Origin: Cronobacter malonaticus LMG 23826
GTDB lineage: Bacteria > Pseudomonadota > Gammaproteobacteria > Enterobacterales > Enterobacteriaceae
Assembly: GCF_001277215.2 (NCBI RefSeq)
Contig: NZ_CP013940.1
Coordinates: 3,038,001 to 3,102,000, forward strand
DNA: 64,000 nt
Direction of reading: 5' to 3'
Shown here: positions 61,995 to 64,000 of the stretch, piece by piece
How the letters are laid out: the number at the start of each line of letters is the position of its first letter
Position numbering within the stretch: position 1 is the first letter of the stretch
The notes under the pieces: generated by a model
What the model was told of the DNA's origin: nothing
Seen by the model: only the letters and a program-made list of their open reading frames with translations
Database searches by the model: none
Made by a program: the position numbers and the translations under genes

Positions 61995-62210
61995 TTACTC
62001 TTCCGCCGCGTTCGGTGCTTCCGGGCGACGGCGGATAATAAAACCCGCAATCCAGAAGCAGATAACCCACGTCACCAGCCCCACCGCATAGGTTTGCCAG
62101 CCTTTCGCCTCAAATCCCAGCAGGCCAATCACGCCGTTCATAATAAAAATCAGGCCCAGTGCGACCGCGTAATAGTGCCAGTCACGGCGAATTTTGGCAG
62201 AGAGTTGCAT
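61995..62210 (-). CDS. yaiZ: YaiZ family membrane protein (DUF2754)
   Basis: This 71-residue inner-membrane protein of unknown function has two hydrophobic segments (about 13-31 and 39-61) and a short charged tail. It matches E. coli YaiZ in sequence and position next to ddlA. The start at 62210 gives MQLSAKIRRDWHYYAVAL, the family N-terminus. Confidence 0.9.
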   Translation of the reverse strand: MQLSAKIRRDWHYYAVALGLIFIMNGVIGLLGFEAKGWQTYAVGLVTWVICFWIAGFIIRRRPEAPNAAEE

Positions 62211-62565
62211 GGTTGCTCCGAAAGCGTCAAAAAAACCATCTTCGCATATCCCGTCATGGCTGTCTGTGGCCCGCGTCGCGCGGTGTGACGCGCATTACGG
62301 TTACGCGTAAAGACGTTTAAAAGCGCCAGTAAACTTTCGCAAGCGCAGCGGTCATAGCGTGTAATGAAGCAAGAAAAGTCTGAATGTTAACCAGTTATTA
62401 ACGCAGTTACAGAAATGTGAGAATCGACATAATTTTGACATTCAGGAGTAATCTGCCCGCCAAATTACCACGAATCCGATATTGACAAATAAAATCTCCT
62501 GCCAAACTTCACCCTGTAGCACCCTGGCGTTACGTCAGTACGAAGGTAAAACCCCGGAGGTCTGT
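62211..62565. other. Divergent yaiZ/yaiY intergenic region
   Basis: No supported gene lies in these 355 bases. The stretch 62380-62480 is AT-rich and contains a CRP-like site and TTGACA-type hexamers without well-spaced partners. A strong GGAGG (62556-62560) precedes yaiY. Confidence 0.6.
62413..62435 (+). promoter_or_regulatory. CRP-like site upstream of yaiY
   Basis: AAATGTGA-N6-ACATAATTT is an approximate dyad resembling a CRP site: the left half is perfect and the right half matches three of five bases. It is about 140 bases before yaiY, and the target promoter is not defined. Confidence 0.3.
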
Positions 62566-62871
62566 ATGGCTGAGATATCGTTACCCAAACCCATAATCGC
62601 CGGGAAACCAGGAAGATCCACCGCGCTTGGCAACCTCGCCTACGCGCTGTTTGTGCTGTTCTCTTTCTGGGTTGGCGCGCAACTTCTGAATGTCGTGGTG
62701 CATGCGCCAGGCGTTCTGGATAATCTCATGCAGATGCAGGAGAGCGGCCGTCCGCAAATCAAAATGGGGCTGGCTGTCGGCACCATCTTTGCGCTGGTGC
62801 CGTTTCTCGCAGGCTGCGTCTTTGCGATGGTCATGGCGTTTTTCTTCCGCCTACGACGTCGTCGCTTTTAA
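62566..62871 (+). CDS. yaiY: YaiY family membrane protein (DUF2755)
   Basis: This 101-residue inner-membrane protein of unknown function has two hydrophobic segments (about 24-45 and 70-95) and a basic C-terminus (RLRRRRF). It matches E. coli YaiY, for example in NLAYALFVLFSFW and HAPGVLDNLMQ. The start at 62566 follows GGAGG by five bases; the longer in-frame start is rejected. The stop overlaps that of convergent yaiW by three to four bases. Confidence 0.9.
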   Translation: MAEISLPKPIIAGKPGRSTALGNLAYALFVLFSFWVGAQLLNVVVHAPGVLDNLMQMQESGRPQIKMGLAVGTIFALVPFLAGCVFAMVMAFFFRLRRRRF

Positions 62872-63974
62872 CCTTTACTCATACAGCGTGCCCGACGGTC
62901 GTCCACACGCTTCGCAAACCACGCCGTGGTGAGTTGACGCGTGATCTTCGGGCTTTCCAGTTGAATACCAGGCAGTATTTCGCGGGGCAGCGTTCGGCCC
63001 GCGCGTTTATCCGCGAGCGCAAAAACCTTTTTATAGATTTTGCTGTCGCTGAAATCCTCGCTATCCCCTTTCGCCAGCGCACGATGGATTTCGCTATCGC
63101 TCATATCAAGCTGGCTGCCCAGTTTGCGCACCGCGTTTTCGGTTGCACCCGGCTCGCTGGTGTCATAGCGGATCAAATCGCCATCGAGCGCCAGTTTTAC
63201 ACCACTCGCTTTACTGACGGCATTCTGGAATGCCGCGTTGCGGCTCGCATACCAGCCCGCGTTGAAATCCGCGAAGCGATAGAGCGGACGTGAATAGTCC
63301 ACCGGATAGTTCAGCAGATGGTAGATGCCAAACCATAGCCCGCCGCGACGGGTAAAGACCTCCTGGCGCAGCGTGCCGTCGATGTCATAAGGATAGCCGC
63401 GCGCGTGCTGTTCGGCGAACGCAATGCTGACCTGCATCGGCCCGCCGGTGTGTATCGGGTTTAAGTTGCCAAACAGCGTCTGTCCAAGCGGCACCATGCC
63501 GATGAAATCGTCGAAAATGGCGCTCAGTTCGCGCTCGGATTTCACGTTGTCAAGCCGCTCGCTGTAGCTTTTACCGTTCGGGGATTTGATAAGCAGCGCA
63601 GTGTGCACCACAAAGGCGGGAATGTGCAGCTTACCGGCGCGGCGCTCGATCTCCTTCCAGGCTATCTTGCCAAGCCCCGGCACCTGCGGATCGGACTGAT
63701 AATTCGACTCCTGCTCCGCCACCGCCAGCACCGAACAGATGTTTTCTTCGGTTGCCGGAATCTTCTGCGTCTCAAACGCGCGGGCGATGTCGCGCGCCCA
63801 GCCGTCGCGATCTTTCACGCTCGCCGGCATTTTTTGCTTCACCACGGCGCGCACGTCGAGCGGTTTCGCGCCCTTTTCGGTGGTCGGGGTCGGGCTGGTA
63901 CACCCTGCAAGCGTGAGCAGCGCGGTAAGCGTCAGAAGACGAAAACGGGTGGGCAAGGCAAACGTGGCGGCCAT
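62868..63974 (-). CDS. yaiW: YaiW outer-membrane lipoprotein (DUF1615)
   Basis: YaiW is a surface-exposed lipoprotein; in E. coli it is in an operon with sbmA and affects uptake of proline-rich antimicrobial peptides. The signal peptide ends in LAGC (Cys25), and the DUF1615 region is close to E. coli through SVLAVAEQESNY, GGPMQVSIAFAEQHA and RRGGLWFGIYHLLNYP. The QESNY stretch is reminiscent of lytic transglycosylase folds, though activity is not shown. The product has 368 residues. sbmA would lie just beyond the window edge. Confidence 0.94.
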   Translation of the reverse strand: MAATFALPTRFRLLTLTALLTLAGCTSPTPTTEKGAKPLDVRAVVKQKMPASVKDRDGWARDIARAFETQKIPATEENICSVLAVAEQESNYQSDPQVPGLGKIAWKEIERRAGKLHIPAFVVHTALLIKSPNGKSYSERLDNVKSERELSAIFDDFIGMVPLGQTLFGNLNPIHTGGPMQVSIAFAEQHARGYPYDIDGTLRQEVFTRRGGLWFGIYHLLNYPVDYSRPLYRFADFNAGWYASRNAAFQNAVSKASGVKLALDGDLIRYDTSEPGATENAVRKLGSQLDMSDSEIHRALAKGDSEDFSDSKIYKKVFALADKRAGRTLPREILPGIQLESPKITRQLTTAWFAKRVDDRRARCMSKG

Positions 63975-64000
63975 GATAATCCTGTCTGGCTGGGTTCAGG

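Overview
The window is a stretch of a Gram-negative enterobacterial chromosome. Nearly every gene is highly similar to an Escherichia coli K-12 gene, and the order follows the K-12 bolA/ampG to ddlA/yaiW segment in the opposite orientation. Base composition is GC-rich. The high GC, the proY-brnQ and malZ neighbourhood and the pattern of missing K-12 genes suggest Cronobacter or a close relative (Franconibacter, Siccibacter, Enterobacter). The genus is an inference; the family is secure. No rRNA, tRNA, CRISPR array, phage or insertion sequence was seen.

Layout. 1-2131: yajG and ampG (muropeptide import). 2120-5160: an Hsp70/J-domain pair (hscC plus a djlB/djlC-type gene), placed where K-12 has nothing between ampG and cyoA. 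5681-10474: cyoABCDE (cytochrome bo3 oxidase and heme O synthase). 10646-14185: yajR, yajQ, panE, yajL. 14263-20001: thiI, then xseB-ispA-dxs and yajO. 20045-24264: pgpA-thiL-nusB-ribE-ribD-nrdR, all on the minus strand. 24419-26198: yajI and tsx. 26395-31913: queA, tgt, yajC, secD, secF. 32015-36690: acpH and an accessory pair of envelope proteins (DUF3999, DUF2339). 36775-43942: malZ, proY, brnQ, phoR, phoB. 44141-48501: sbcD and sbcC. 48541-52597: mak, rdgC, ppnP, aroM, yaiA, aroL. 52959-55167: DUF2076, yaiI, DUF421 and a small membrane protein. 55279-57543: proC and araE. 58199-60739: iraP, an MdtG-like exporter and an extensin-like protein. 60884-63974: ddlA, yaiZ, yaiY, yaiW.

Functional groupings are clear: respiration (cyo), isoprenoid and thiamine precursor synthesis (dxs, ispA, thiI, thiL), riboflavin (ribD, ribE), protein export (secD, secF, yajC), queuosine tRNA modification (queA, tgt), phosphate sensing (phoB, phoR), DNA end processing (sbcC, sbcD, rdgC, xseB), and shikimate synthesis under TyrR/TrpR control (aroL).

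The accessory content sits at joints of the conserved backbone. The hscC pair, the DUF2339/DUF3999 pair, DUF2076, the DUF421 cluster and the araE/MFS/extensin genes are additions relative to K-12. K-12 genes yajD, araJ, dgcC, psiF and phoA are missing from their usual places. I saw no obvious new defence or mobile system. The best leads are non-coding: a 655-base gap between araE and iraP with nested inverted repeats that can pair in two ways, a perfect 13-bp inverted repeat covering the yajO ribosome binding site, multiple phased PhoB half-sites between phoB and sbcD, and a conserved AraC/CRP promoter in front of araE.
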